From: Chionis minor
Lineage: Eukaryota; Chordata; Aves; Charadriiformes; Chionididae
Direction of reading: 5' to 3'
Assembly (NCBI GenBank): GCA_013398295.1
Contig: VZSF01011171.1
Coordinates: 89,143-153,142, forward strand
DNA length: 64,000 nt
The notes under the pieces were generated by a model, which saw nothing but the letters and a program-made list of their open reading frames with translations, made no database searches and was not told the origin of the DNA. The position numbers and the translations under genes are program-made. This document shows positions 1 through 11,804 of the stretch, one piece after another. Numbering within the stretch: the first letter of the stretch is position 1; each line of letters opens with the position of its first letter.

Positions 1-3000
1 AAAAGGCTACAGAGGAATATAATCAAGGTTTGCAAAATCATGATTGTGGTGGTAAGATGAATGTGGAACTGCCACTCAGGATATTCTGCAACTGTGGAAT
101 CACTGTGTGCATGCTGGAACTATGAGGAGATCATTTTGAAAAAAAAAAAAAAGAACAGAAAGGGCTTTTTTACACAGCAGATAATGAGCTTCTGGGATAT
201 GGTGTCACAAAAGACTTACAAAGGCAAACAGCATTAGCAAATTCAAAAGAGGATTAGCCTGATTCATGGATAACAGGTCTTCAAACAGACCTGTAAAGCA
301 GACAGATACCGGCTAACATATTTAATGCTGGGATGATTGCAGGAGCTGGAGGCACATCAGGGGAAAGGACCACCAGAACCACTGCCACTGTTGGAGGGAG
401 ACTACCAGGTCAGGCCAACCATCAGTGTGACCTCCTGGGAAATTTCTAATATTTCTTTCTTTGAATCATAGTCCTTTTCATTTATTGCAAAATCTGACCT
501 ATGGATAACATTTCATAATTGAGTTTCCAGGTCAAACCGTGTTTTCCTCTTTAGTTGTGTATTCACCAAGTGTCTACACAGTCTCTGAGAACAGCTGAAA
601 CTTAAACAGTAACCTATTGTAGCTGCTCTTCCAAGTCAGAACAAGTCTTCCCTTGGACTTGAGTCTATGCAGCTTTAATGAACAATATTTAACATTTTTT
701 CCTAATCTCACAGTTCTGCTAATTGAGGATTCAAATTCCAATGGTTTCACAAAAGGTTTGTCATAGGGAGCCCATTTTTGCCTCAGGTCTGAAAAAATTT
801 CTATGTCACAAAAAAAAGGCAGTAAAATTTGACGCCAAAATCTACCTGTCCTCATCCGAAGCCCGCACAAAGCAGGTAAGGGACTTACTTGTCACCTGTA
901 GAATGACCTATGTGCCACATCACAGAAGCCTATCTTTACTGTACAATAGCTTTCCTCACAGAGGTCTTGTCTATGGATAAATGGGGTGACGTATACCCAC
1001 ACGCTGTTTCCAGTCTTTTAATCATCATAAACCCCTATAAATAGAACAAGAAAAAGAGCAGCAGCAAACGGCAATAAATGTGAGAAAACAATTTTTTAAA
1101 AGGAGTAAAATGAAGATAGACCAATCATCCTTCAACATACAAATTACACAAAGTATGCAATTTGAGTCAGATGAATGATGAGTGAAATTTTTTTTGGTCA
1201 CAGTCTGTTGTCAGTATTCAGCAACAAGAAAGAGAGAGAGTCAATGTAAGAATACCTCCATCTTTTGAAAAATAAAAAAAAACCAGAACTTCTTTTATTT
1301 GTCAGGGATGACCCAACAAGAGTTACGTTTGATCTACAGTATTAAGCAAACAGAGTCTCACAAAAAGCAGAGTATATTCTATTGTAGGAAAGCAATATCT
1401 CTTTAAAAAGGTACTATTTGGCTCTCCCTATTCCCTCCTGCTTGTGTGTAAACTCTTACAGAAATGGTGCACTGCACCAAAATTCACCTATAACTGGCAG
1501 TTCAAATAAATAATAAAAATAAAAACTTGGAAACAATACAGTGAAATGAACGTTTTGATAAATGAGTTTCCTCAGTTTCTTAGGCAATGACGCATGTAGG
1601 GTTTCTAATTTTAACATAAAGGCAACAAATACACAGTACAAAACATATTTTTAAAACCCTTTTGTTAAAACAACCCTTTAACCTTAAAGATAAATGAGAT
1701 ATTTTTTATGGCTTTGGATTTTTTCCAAAATACAGCACTTCTGTTTGCACAAGGTGTGAAGGATCAAATCACTGCCTACAACAGCTTGGAAAGAAGACAG
1801 TCAGGCTTGATGGGCATGATGATATTTGTAAGTTCAGCCAGAGTGCAAAACAAACAAACCTCTCAGGTACCCATCAGAAGCAGGTGTCATCTCCTCAGGA
1901 CAGATTCATACTGTGATTTGGGTTTTATTCCCCGTGTCCACTTGTCATTAATGCCCATTTCTGATCTGGAAAAAGGTTGTTAGAAGCAGCATGCAGTCTT
2001 TGCTATTGCTGTCCTTTCTCATGGCGGTATTCACATTTTTCCCTTTCACAGATTTTGATGAAAAGCATTTGATCATTTCTGATAAACTGGTGAAATAAAC
2101 TCCTTTCATACTTTTGTACAACTGGTCTGGTCCTTGGTCCTGCGAAATAATTCTTGCAAAGGAAAAGCAATTGTGGTTCAACGTGCCTGGGAGAGAATTC
2201 TCTTGTGCAGAAGCAACCCCTTGTGTCCAGCATCATTACAGCTCCTGACCATCAGCAGCATGCTAAACTAAGCACCCCGGTATTAGCTAACAGATTGTAA
2301 GGAAAAAAACCCAAGCTCCTCACATCGTTTATTTTGAGCTGTGCCTAACACACCCATGGCCGTTTGCAATTCTCAGAAAATAAGGTGTGCAGGTGAAGAA
2401 AACTGAATCTGCCCCAGAATTTACACATGCCTGGAAGGACTTCTTGACATAGCAGTCACAGAGCCATTAAATGCTGTGATAACAAAGTTATTATCTGGAA
2501 GGAGTTCACAAGTTGAGAAATTTAGTGTTGAACACAAGAGCTGGGCCAGGTAGGCACAGCAGCATGGGGACATATCTTTGTTAATTAAAAAAAAAAAAAA
2601 AAAATTGAGGTTAAAGATAGAACTGATAGATTGTCTGGCAAAAACCTTAGCATCAATTCATCTTGTAACAACAACTTAGACTACATTTACAGCTACAAGT
2701 TATTTTATTCAGGGGAATGTGGAACATACTCTGCTGGCAAAACCGAAATTTCTTTTAGTTACATCCAAGTGCTTTTTTAGTGCATTAAACCAGTTTAACA
2801 CTGACAAAGCACTTCAAATGTAGTCAGCCCAAATATCCCTAATCTAACACCTAACACTTTGCAATAAACTCCTCCTTGCATATATTTTGATTACATAGGT
2901 TATCTTTTTCCATATTTCAGACTGTATGCATTTCAGGTCATGGGATGTTGATTCCTTGATATAAAAAGAATGAGGTTCAATGTGTGGACTAGACCTCCTG

Positions 3001-3177
3001 TGAGATAAGGAAGACACAATGACTTTGAATTCATCAACAAAACACAACTGGAAAACAAGCAGAAGCAAAATATGTTCCTCTAGATCTATGGTTCACTTCA
3101 GCAAAATCAGAAATCTTTTATGTCAAAAATCTACTTAAATCTACTGTCAGAAAAGCAAGTAGAGCTAAGAAAATAAA
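1..3177. other. Non-coding AT-rich DNA, nothing recognised
   Basis: I see no repeat family, RNA gene or convincing exon here. The stretch holds short A/T runs, the longest an 18-A tract at 2587-2604. Open frames are under 100 codons and show no domain or splice context. If the terminal exon at 31652 is real, this could be intron or intergenic sequence. Confidence 0.6.
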
Positions 3178-3372
3178 GTGAAAGAGTGTTCAAAGACAGG
3201 CATTGGTTTGGTTATTACACACATATTCATCTCAGCCATAGCAAGTGGGCGGTCCGTCTTGGAGCTGGCTAGCATTGGATCTGTCAGACATGGGGAAGCT
3301 TCTAGCAGCTTCTCACAGAAGCCATCCCTGTCGCTCTCCTGCTATCAAAACCTGGCCACGCAAACATCTACA
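3178..3372 (-). mobile_element. ERV LTR fragment, antisense
   Basis: The stretch around 3246-3372 (GGTCCGTCTTGGAGC, then AAGCTTCTAGCAGCTTCTCACAGAAGCC in two parts, then CCACGCAAAC) resembles one end of a common avian ERV LTR as I remember it. It ends in CA at 3371-3372. Immediately after comes TTCTACCCCTCACCTC, which reads on the minus strand as a purine-rich tract abutting an LTR 5' end, as a polypurine tract should. The element therefore appears to lie on the minus strand, with this as its 3' LTR, truncated on the left. The left boundary is approximate and the family was assigned from memory. Confidence 0.6.
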
Positions 3373-3703
3373 TTCTACCCCTCACCTCTGCAAATCACAC
3401 ATTTAAGAATTATCATTAAAATCCACATTTATCACACAGTCTTCTTAAACTTCACCAACTTCACTCACATCAACAGAAAGAATTCCCCACACCAAAACCA
3501 AAACATCATTACAACACCGAACAAAAGCAAACAATTTACACAGCATCCACCCCTCATCCCTTTCACCACAGATTACAATCACTGAAATTCCTAGTGATGG
3601 TTCTGCTTTCAAACATTTTTCATTCCTTGTTTTGCACATTACCTTTCCCAATTACTATCCTTATCTCAAATTCCTCATGCCCCACGTTGGGTGCCAAAAA
3701 GGA
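3373..3703 (-). mobile_element. Short internal remnant of an ERV
   Basis: About 330 bases lie between the polypurine-like tract beside the left LTR fragment and the primer-binding-site-like motif at 3680-3696. This is far too short for gag, pol and env, so the internal region must be almost wholly deleted. The + strand is strongly C/A-rich and G-poor (3380-3590), unlike the surrounding DNA. I recognise no retroviral protein motif. The call rests on position between LTR-like ends. Confidence 0.5.
3680..3696 (-). other. Retroviral primer-binding site, tRNA-Lys type
   Basis: Read on the minus strand, this is TGGCACCCAACGTGGGG. It differs at one position from TGGCGCCCAACGTGGGG, the primer-binding site for tRNA-Lys(1,2) used by betaretroviruses and related class II ERVs. 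It sits about 7 bases from the LTR-like TG at 3704. That gap is slightly larger than usual and probably reflects small insertions. It fixes the orientation of this ERV remnant as minus strand. Confidence 0.7.
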
Positions 3704-3782
3704 TGTGTTAGCGGTTGCTCCAGAAGACAAACATTGTAATAATGAATACGCCCCTCCGCTCCTCCTTTCCCTTAGCTTTTTC
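3704..3782 (-). mobile_element. ERV 5' LTR stub (3' end of LTR), antisense
   Basis: This stub starts with TG just beyond the primer-binding site, where the 3' end of a minus-strand 5' LTR should be. It is an inverted copy of the segment at about 4250-4311 in the adjoining sense LTR, with a 19-bp perfect core (3713-3731 against 4293-4311). So it is the same kind of LTR sequence in the opposite orientation, cut short where the sense LTR begins. Confidence 0.5.
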
Positions 3783-4312
3783 TGCTGGTGTTATCAACAC
3801 ACACTGGGTTTGTCTGAGGTGGAGCTGATTTCCTCCACAGCCACCCTGTCAGTGCTGTGCTTTGTACTGGTAGGAGAAAGGTGTTGCTGTCTTTCGGCCG
3901 CCGCTGAGCAGAGCTCGCCCAGCATCCAGGCTGTGTCTCCAACATTGCCCCTCACCTGGAGGCTGGGGGTGGGCATGAGCATGGGAGGGCACACAGCCAG
4001 GACAGCTGAGCCAAGCTGACCAAAGGGATCACAGAATCACAGAATGTTAGGGGTTGGAAGGGACCTCTGAAGATCATCTGGTCCAACCCCCCTGCCAGAG
4101 CAGGTCCACCTACAGCAGGTTGCACAGGATGGCGTCAGGCGGGTTGGGAATGTCTCCAGAGTCGGAGACTCCACCATCTCTGTGGGCAGCCTGTGCCAGT
4201 GCTCTGCCACCCTCCAAGGAAAGATATTCCATAACACATGACATCTGCTCAGCAATAAAACTAGGAGAAAGGAGAGGGCAATTGTTATGACATTTGTCTT
4301 CTGGAGCAACCA
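3706..4312. repeat. Inverted repeat, arms about 70 bp
   Basis: Arms at about 3706-3780 and 4246-4312 are imperfect inverted copies. The core GGTTGCTCCAGAAGACAAA at 3713-3731 is matched exactly in reverse complement at 4293-4311. The arms are LTR-derived and flank the U3-like part of the LTR and its CR1 insertion. Confidence 0.8.
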
Positions 4313-4567
4313 CTACGCATACTGAAGCCTGAGGCCAGACGCGTACTACTGCTTCCTGGGAAATAGCTTGACATTGCCTACTGATGTGAAGTAGAGACTC
4401 TTTTGTTTTCCTTTGCTTCTATGCAAGGTCTTTGGTTTTGCTTTATTAAACTGACTTTATCTTGACTTTAAAGGACTTTTCCAATTTTATTTTCTCCCCA
4501 CTTATGTCCTGCTGAGGACTGGAGTGACAGTGGGCAGCTGCTGTCCAGCCAAGGTCAACTCACCACA
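3783..4567 (+). mobile_element. Avian ERV LTR, sense orientation, split by CR1
   Basis: LTR sequence runs from about TG at 3783 to CA at 4567. Shared avian LTR landmarks are ACAGCCAGGACAGCTGA near 4000, GACCAAAGGG (4018-4027) continuing after the CR1 as ATATTCCATAACA (4224 on), a GTTTGTCTTC-like block near 4295, and TATTAAACTGACTTTAT (4444-4460). The last motif recurs inverted in the LTRs at 36741 and 44735, which supports one superfamily. No clear target-site duplication is visible, and there is no internal region on the right. It is either a solo LTR or part of a rearranged provirus. Confidence 0.65.
4028..4223 (-). mobile_element. CR1 LINE 3'-end fragment nested in an LTR
   Basis: The fragment begins ATCACAGAATCACAGAATG, the reverse complement of the CR1 3' octamer repeat. 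It continues with GGTTGGAAGGGACCTCTG, TCATCTGGTCCAACCCCC and a stretch shared almost base for base with the CR1 at 9311-9756. It is 5'-truncated after about 196 bases. LTR sequence is contiguous across the insertion (GACCAAAGGG before, ATATTCCAT after), so the CR1 inserted after the LTR. Confidence 0.9.
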
Positions 4568-7384
4568 TGCCTTTCACCCACCTTTTGTCCCCACACCTCT
4601 TTCCATAGCCATTTTCTAAAACATGCTAAAACTGCTCTTTTGAAGATAACTATAAAAGCTGGGTAAGTTAATTTGTAGTTTCAGAATTAAAATCTGAACA
4701 ACATCCACCTTATATAAGTTACAGTTTAACTTATTTTAAACAAATTTAATATTAATAGCAAAATATTATCTTCTGTTATAAAGCAAATAAACTTAACTAA
4801 AAATAACTTAGTTTGGCCCTTAAGCAAACCCTTTTTTTTTTTAAGAACAAAACAAGAAGTTGCCATTACCATGAGAATTATAATATATCACCTTGCACAA
4901 GTTAGGCTGGTGACCACCCATGACTATAAACTTTTGTGAATGCACCTGTTTCTATAAATGTTTTGTCCTCTCATCCAGTTCACCATCTGCCTTATCCACC
5001 TGTTGCATGATGCCTAAATCTGAGGCTGAATTCTCTAGGGCAAGGATTGTTTTGTGCCGTTTGTGAAACGCTTAGGACAATTAAATTCTCACCCCTGCTG
5101 AGATCCTTAGGGACTTCTATCATTCAGGCAAAGAATAATTAGAAGATCAGAAATATAAAACACTCTGTGGTGGTTTCACATAGTCTCAGACACAAACAAT
5201 ATTTTCAGCCAAGTGTGCTCTCAGCAACTATGAAATAAGCTTAGAAGTGTAGTGTCTGCAGTGCTGGAAATCAGGCCAATACACTCTATATTTTACATCA
5301 CATGATCTCTAATGATGACCTAATCTTGAAAAAGGATAGTCATTTGAAATAAGTGTGTCTCTAGAAATGGCAGAATCTTGGAGTCAAAAGCAAGTGTGCA
5401 GAAATATTTTACAAATGGACAACACTTTCCATATTCTTTAATTTAACAGAAGCATATAACAAACTCACATCTTGGATATAGAATGAACATCTTGCCTGAG
5501 AGTTCAGTAATATCAAATATTATTCAAACCTGAATTGTAGTGACTGTGTATCCCTGATTCAGTGTATGGTATGAATTGTCCATTCAGTGCTAAACTAAAA
5601 CGCCAGTAGAAAAACACAGTGGTAATTATATATTAGACCGTATTAAAAAAAACCAAAAAATGAAACTGAGCCAATATGTCCGCATTTTGAAGAGCAGAAC
5701 TGAAAGTACTTTTTGGTAAAATCTCTGAATTTAAGTTTCTCAAACTATATAGTATTCATAGTTTAGGCTGAAAGTTACCTCAGAGAACAGCAAAAGTACT
5801 TTTGTATTTTATATTTTGGCCAGGTGAATGGTGCATTTCCAGAATTTACATTTAGTACAAGGGATTAGCTGAAGCCAATTTGGAAACAGAGTAGAAGGAA
5901 AAAAAGCATACATTAAAAAGGATATGAAAACATACAAAATACTAGCAAATGTATTAATGGATGCTGGCAGGCAGCAGATAGTCAAGGTATACCTGACACT
6001 GATCAGCAGCTTTGCTCTGATCTGACATCCAAAACAGCTTTTGAGTTTTCAGAGGCTTTGGCGAGCAGCTCACCCTTCACTCTTGGCAGGAGTTTGTTTG
6101 GAATTTTTCCCTCTAATGATGGCAATGACCATCTGGGCCAGCATTTGGCAACCAAGAATTTTTCTTCAGCTTTTATAATCGGGCTATAGCAGCAATTGCT
6201 TATAAACAGTAAACACTTTCCAGTTCAGTAACGTGTCTGCTGAGGCTCTTCCTGTTACTCTTTCTGGCATGCAGTATGTTTCATGGCAGACATCTCTGGG
6301 AAAGTGAATGACTTCCTTTCATTCTTAGTGATAGCATTTCAGCTCAAAGTTGAATACAGACTTGAAAACCTGTTCCTGGATTCCTTCTTCAGACAGGCAG
6401 CTGGTGTCCCTCACAAGAAACAGAGTCCCAACACTTATGGTTTTGTGTTTTTTATGTTAAGAGACTAAAGTCCAAAATTCAAAATTTTTCTCCTTCTGAA
6501 CATGAGTTGGAATTCTTGCTGCTTCAGACTGAACAAGGGATGCTTACAGACTGGTCACACAGAATTATGTAGATGGTTCTTGTTATGTTCAGAATACTTT
6601 GTTTTAAATATATGCAAACAACAACGAACGACTGCTATCATCAGGCAACAACTGATTTATGCACAAAATGTACCTAAATTCCCCATCTCATCCCACAAGG
6701 TGCTTAAACCATGGACTTAGGAAAATAACTAGGGTTAGTCTGTCTACACGCATAGACTGTTTGGCAAAGACATTTTATTCCAAGCTATCTTGCTGCCGGA
6801 TGCTTTCGTTTACTTGCGGAAAAACAAAATGTTGTCATAATTTGACATACGTGTTTTTCCACCCCTTGATAAGAAAGTGATCTTGTCCTAGAACTAACTG
6901 CTGTTATCAGTTAAACAATGCAAGTAAAAAAAAGACAGAGAGCTGACATCACAAAGGTTTTGCAGAGGGAGATCTGCCAAATGTGTAAAAGAAATCACAG
7001 CCTTAAGTTAAAAACCAATAATAATCATGTATAGATACAGCTCCTTGCTTGGTAATGTTCCATTAAAAAAATTATTTTCTTTGATATTAAGGAAACTGAG
7101 ATTGGCCAATGAATGTCACTTTTAGTATTAATTTATTATAGGAAACAACTTGATTATTAGTATTTTGCTTGCCTGTTTTTCACAGATAAATTTTCCTATT
7201 CCTGTTATCTACTAACTTGCATTTTGTTGACTTTTTGTCCTCTGAAGCAAATAAAGAAATAAGAGAACATTTTATTTGGCTTTCTTTGCATTATCACTCC
7301 TGGCTGATAGAGTCCATTGACACTTTAATAGATTCAGCTGGGTGTCTTCTAATTCTAACACATTAAAAAGAATTATCCAGAGCT
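4568..7384. other. Non-coding AT-rich DNA, nothing recognised
   Basis: AT-rich sequence with no recognisable repeat family, RNA gene or exon. A T-tract lies at 4832-4842. Open frames near 6283-6880 are short, are not flanked by splice-like signals, and encode no motif I know. Confidence 0.6.
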
Positions 7385-7645
7385 AACACAGGGAGGGTCA
7401 GGGCCTGGAGATCATCCATGCGCCTTACCATGATGCCCTGCCAAATCTCCCTCGGGATGCCTCGCACCCATGGGACTGGGAGCCATGCCATGTCCTGGTC
7501 TCATGCATGGGACTCAGATGCACACCATGCCTTTGTCTCCAGTCCTGTTACTGGCCCTGCTTCCTGCTGCTGGACTGACTCTGGACCTGACTTAACCCCT
7601 GGCCATGCCCAGTGCACAGCTCTGCCTATCACATATTAATAATAA
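7385..7645. other. GC-rich, CATG-rich segment of unknown origin
   Basis: About 260 bases are markedly richer in G+C than either flank and contain many CATG words (CCATGCG, CCATGATG, CCATGGGAC, GCATGGGAC and others). The segment ends abruptly in ATTAATAATAAAAATGAAC, with AATAAA at 7640-7645. A sharp compositional island ending in a poly-A signal would fit an old LTR or retroposed copy, but I cannot place it in a family. Confidence 0.35.
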
Positions 7646-9310
7646 AAATGAACTAAAAATTCTGAACTGTGCCTAATTATTCAGTCCCCGAACAAACTCA
7701 TGGTTACGTGAGCACATTCAAGTACACATTTACCTTGCTTTTGATGACAAGCACTACCATTAAAAAACATTAGCTTAGAATGCAAGCACAAACATTTACT
7801 GTTTGCACCATGGTACTTTTTATTGTACAAGTATACTTGAACTATGACAAATTAAAATATTTTAAATGGAAACTACAGTTAAAATCATTTTACCTGTGAT
7901 TACAAAGCTTACAGATCTCAACGAAAACTTCATGACAGAAAATGTAAAAAGTGAAAAACATTTTTAATGGGACTTGTAGGAATGTAACTTATCACACCTT
8001 GGGCTGGAGGTACGTGTATAGACAGGGTACTGTGTTGGCTTGAATAATCGTGCACTTTCTATAACAAGACAAAACGCCAGTGCATATATACCCAAGTTAC
8101 TTTTAAGCCTACCGGCTGAGGTATAAAATACCATGCTAGCTGCAGCAATAGGGAGCTCAGTGAGGATTAATTTACCATCTTAAAAAGCCAAATTATCCTG
8201 TGCTGAGTTCAGTGTACCTACAAGAAATCTGTCTCATTTTGGTAATTAAGCTAAGGCAGAAAGCTAAAAGTGGACAGGGAGGGATGCGGGGAGGTGCAGT
8301 CTGTGACTGCAGGACTGTTTTCCACTCCCGTACTGAATATGTCCCTGCACTTATCACTTCTGGTCAGCATCCTCTGGCCTCCGAATCAATGAATCCTCTG
8401 ACTTTACATCCAACTGCTGTTTCTCTTTTCTGTAGCCACTTAACAACCTGTCCCATTCCCCTCCATTTTATCTGAAAATACTTTTCCCTCCTCGACATTT
8501 CTGGGTCCCAGGGTGCGTCAGCAAGGACCGCCCTGTGAAACTGAGTCTGGGCTTTAGCAGAAAGAGGGAAACTTCAGCTGTAAATCTCTTTTCTGGAAAG
8601 GAGGCAAAGTGGGCAGAAAAGCAGTTGGTGACAGGAGGCGGATTCCTCTGTCTGGACTGAGATTTGGGAGGACACGAAAACTGGAGCTCCTGGCATTGTT
8701 CTGCGTCTGGATTCACCCATGGCTGAAGTCTCATGGGTAGCACCCACACAGCCAGAGTCCTGAGAACTGGCAACACGGCAGCCTCGACGTGAAAAAAAAG
8801 GCATGCGTTAGAGCTGCCAGCATTTATGGGCACTGTGCCCAGCATTCAGGAAGATAAAAGACTGGGATGTGCTGGGGAAATGCTTTTAATCACGTTTCTT
8901 ACCTAGCAATCCCAGCAGAATTTGGGCCTTTTTAGACCCTGTATTGTGCTAACATGGATTTCTGTGGGCCAGCTCAAAAGCATGTAATTTCCACACTCCA
9001 GAGTACTGAAATACTTGCCCTACTTGGGTATCCCTCGCATGGCTGTGCAACCACCAACTCAGTTTTCACTGAGAGACAACAGATAGAAACTGAAGCACCT
9101 ATGAGCTGGTGGTGTTATGGATGCAAGCAATGTTTAATAGTTCTATCAGCTTCTCAGTTGGTATAAATTGATAAAACTTTAATATTCACACTGGCTGTGA
9201 ATCCAGCCTTTAAAAATTAATATAGTCGTCAAAAGTGGCAACGTGGCACCTGAAGTACACTGTTCATCTACACAGTAGCAATAGCAATGGGCCACACAGG
9301 TGACACTATA
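7646..9310. other. Non-coding DNA with a GC-richer patch, nothing recognised
   Basis: The stretch 8260-8870 is less AT-rich than its surroundings and carries overlapping open frames on the minus strand, the longest 125 codons. I see no domain, splice context or supporting promoter, so I make no gene call. The remainder is AT-rich. Confidence 0.5.
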
Positions 9311-9756
9311 CAGAATCACAGGAAGTTAAGGGTTGGAAGGGACCTCTGGAGATCATCTGGTCCAACCCCCCTGCCAGAGCAGGTCCACCTACAGCAGGGG
9401 GCACAGGATGGCATCCAGGCGGGTTTTGAATGTCTCCAGAGTCAGAGACTCCACCATCTCTGTGGGCAGCCTGTGCCAGGGCTCTGCCACCCTCAAAGGA
9501 AAGAAGTTTCTCCTCATGTTGAGATGGAACTTCCTAAATTTGATTTTATACCCATTGCCCCTTGTCCTGTCACTGGGTACTACTGAAAAAAGACTGGCCC
9601 CCTTCTCCTGACACCCTCCCTCTAAGTATTTGTAAACATTGATGAGATCCCCCCTCAGGCTTCTCTTCTCTAGACTTGAAAGACCCAAGTCCCTCAGCCT
9701 TTCCTCATAAGAAAGATGCTCCAGCTCCCTAATCATCCTTGTGGCCCTTTGCTATA
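9311..9756 (-). mobile_element. CR1 LINE 3'-end fragment
   Basis: Starts near CAGAATCACAGGAAGTTAAG, a worn 3' repeat, then GGTTGGAAGGGACCTCTGG and TCATCTGGTCCAACCCCC. It continues through typical CR1 sequence (CATGTTGAGATGGAACTTCC, CTTGTCCTGTCACTGG) and the end of ORF2 (CTTCTCTTCTCTAGACTTGA, CCTCAGCCTTTCCTCATAAG). It runs about 445 bases before 5' truncation near GTGGCCCTTTGCTA. It is closely related to the nested copy at 4028-4223. The tail of the ORF2 frame is visible on the minus strand. Confidence 0.93.
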
Positions 9757-11744
9757 CCTCACAGCAACGTATCACTGGTGACCATAAGGGCTTTCTGTTT
9801 ATCAGAGTGGGCAATGGAAACACAGCATGACACTTAACTCACTGCCTATTCAGCTGCCTTATCTCTTCTCCCATTCAAAAATAAAAAAGATACCAATTAC
9901 AGTAAATTGGGGTGATGGTTTTATGACACAGACACCTGTGTGTTAGGAACTGAACTGAAATTCACATCTTTCTGCTGTGGAAAAGACATCATATGTAATG
10001 AATTTCAGCCATCCTTGTCTCACTGTGGATTTAAACAAACAATTTAGAGATGAAAAGGTTTGGGTGTGCTTAGCAATTTGCTAAACCAAAGTAGAAGGAG
10101 CCATTACTAATCCCTCCAGTTCCAAAAGTTATTCTACTGAAAGATGCTAGACCATCCATGTCTTCCCAGTGAAGGACATACCACAAATTATTACCTGGTT
10201 GGAAACAAACAAACATAAACTGCACTGTAAGAATGAAAGAAAAAAGTCAGTAACTATCTTGCATTTTCATACAAGTTTTGCATTTCACTTTAATCAATGA
10301 AAGTAAAATATAGGGTTTATTTCTAGGAATCTGAAATATTCAAGACATCAAAATCTTTATTTAGTTCTTATTTTATGTCCATAGTTATGTAAAAACTTAT
10401 TTAGTTCATGTTTATGTATGTGTTACTGGATAAATCTGTAACTTCAATCAAAAAAAGTCTGTGTAACATCAGCTCTTCTGTTAACTTGTGTGCCCCATAT
10501 AACGTGTTCTTGTCAATATTTTAATTTCAGTGAGACTGAATGAGAGAAAAAAACAAAAAAACATGTCATTCTAAACAGATGGTTGTCACAGACTGCATAC
10601 CACAACTAAGACTTGGTATACAAGTTTATGCAGCCTGATACACTATAAAAAATTCCTGCACATAAATGCTGAACAAAATAAGCCTGGGGTAACACTTCAG
10701 AAAATTAATTTTTGTTATTTTCTTGTTTCTCAAAGTCTTTTTTAACATATCTAGATATATTAAACTACCCATGCCCACTGGCAGATGTAGAGTCTCTGCA
10801 ATGCTGAGGCTCCTGCAGCAAGTTCCCGGTGTTTCTACCTTTTCACCAAGTGTGAAAAGCAAGCAGTGTCCCCCTGCCGCCCCCAGCAGGACCACTGCAG
10901 GCATTCTTTCAGGACTGACAATAGAAACTGTAGCATTGAAAATAAATTTTTAAAGAAATCCAAGAAACACCAAATGGAATGTAACCTAAATATAAGCCAT
11001 TGTCACTTTGCTTCCTCCTTTACTTTCTGAATACCAGGAATTATGGCAGAAATAGTCCCATTAAAGTAGCAGAGGTCACCTGCATGGCTATGCATGGAAG
11101 CAGTCTGTGTCTTTCAAATGGATGCATCATTTAGCAACTTTGAGGGGATTTAGGTAATTCTATACTCATAGGAAGGCAAGTGAACTTTGGTGAAAAGTCA
11201 TGTAGAGGCTGCATACTGTTCACAAGCCTTTGTCCAAACATTTAAGCAACTATATAAAGCACTGTTTTTCCCATATAATATTCCTTCATTTTACCTTTCT
11301 TCAGCTACTACCTTTTCCATGTTTGACCTCTCAGTTTTTCAAATGAATCATTTAACATCACTGCCTACTTTTCTTTAAATTGCTGGTGAAAAATCACAAG
11401 ACCTCTTAAAGTTTATAACTATCATGTATCCCAGTGTGCCAGGCACTGTACCTACGCAATAAAAAGACATGTGCATCACACTGAATTTGAGAACTATTGT
11501 AATTGCTAGCAACTGCCCATGGCTAAGCGAAAAATGAGTCATCCACTCATGCAAGTATCCAGTCAGTAGCAATCATTATGTGATATCCATGTAAGAATAA
11601 TAGTGCACATTTTGATTCTGACCAAATTATCTACTCCAGATTTAAGGAAATAAAACATCTTGTGTAGGTTCATACTGGTAAACTGATTGGAATATTTTTA
11701 TGACTTACAAAGAATGAAATTATCTTTTTTTTCCTATATCTCTC

Positions 11745-11804
11745 TCATTTAAAAAAAAAAAAAANTCATTTAAAAAAAAAAAAAAAAAAAAAAAAGAGGA
11801 GAGC
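11745..11804. other. Assembly gap (N) between repeated poly-A contig ends
   Basis: A single N at 11765 separates TCATTT plus an A run from TCATTT plus a longer A run. The same short sequence on both sides of one N is what results when two contig ends overlapping in a homopolymer are joined without merging. True A-run length here is unknown. Confidence 0.8.

Noticed and set aside
3594..4019. 141-codon open frame on the + strand
   Set aside because: It spans the ERV primer-binding site, the antisense stub and the sense LTR U3. No retroviral gene would be encoded there.
8468..8845. 125-codon minus-strand frame in a GC-richer patch
   Set aside because: Starts with ATG but has no recognisable domain and no promoter or splice context. 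Competing frames are equally open.
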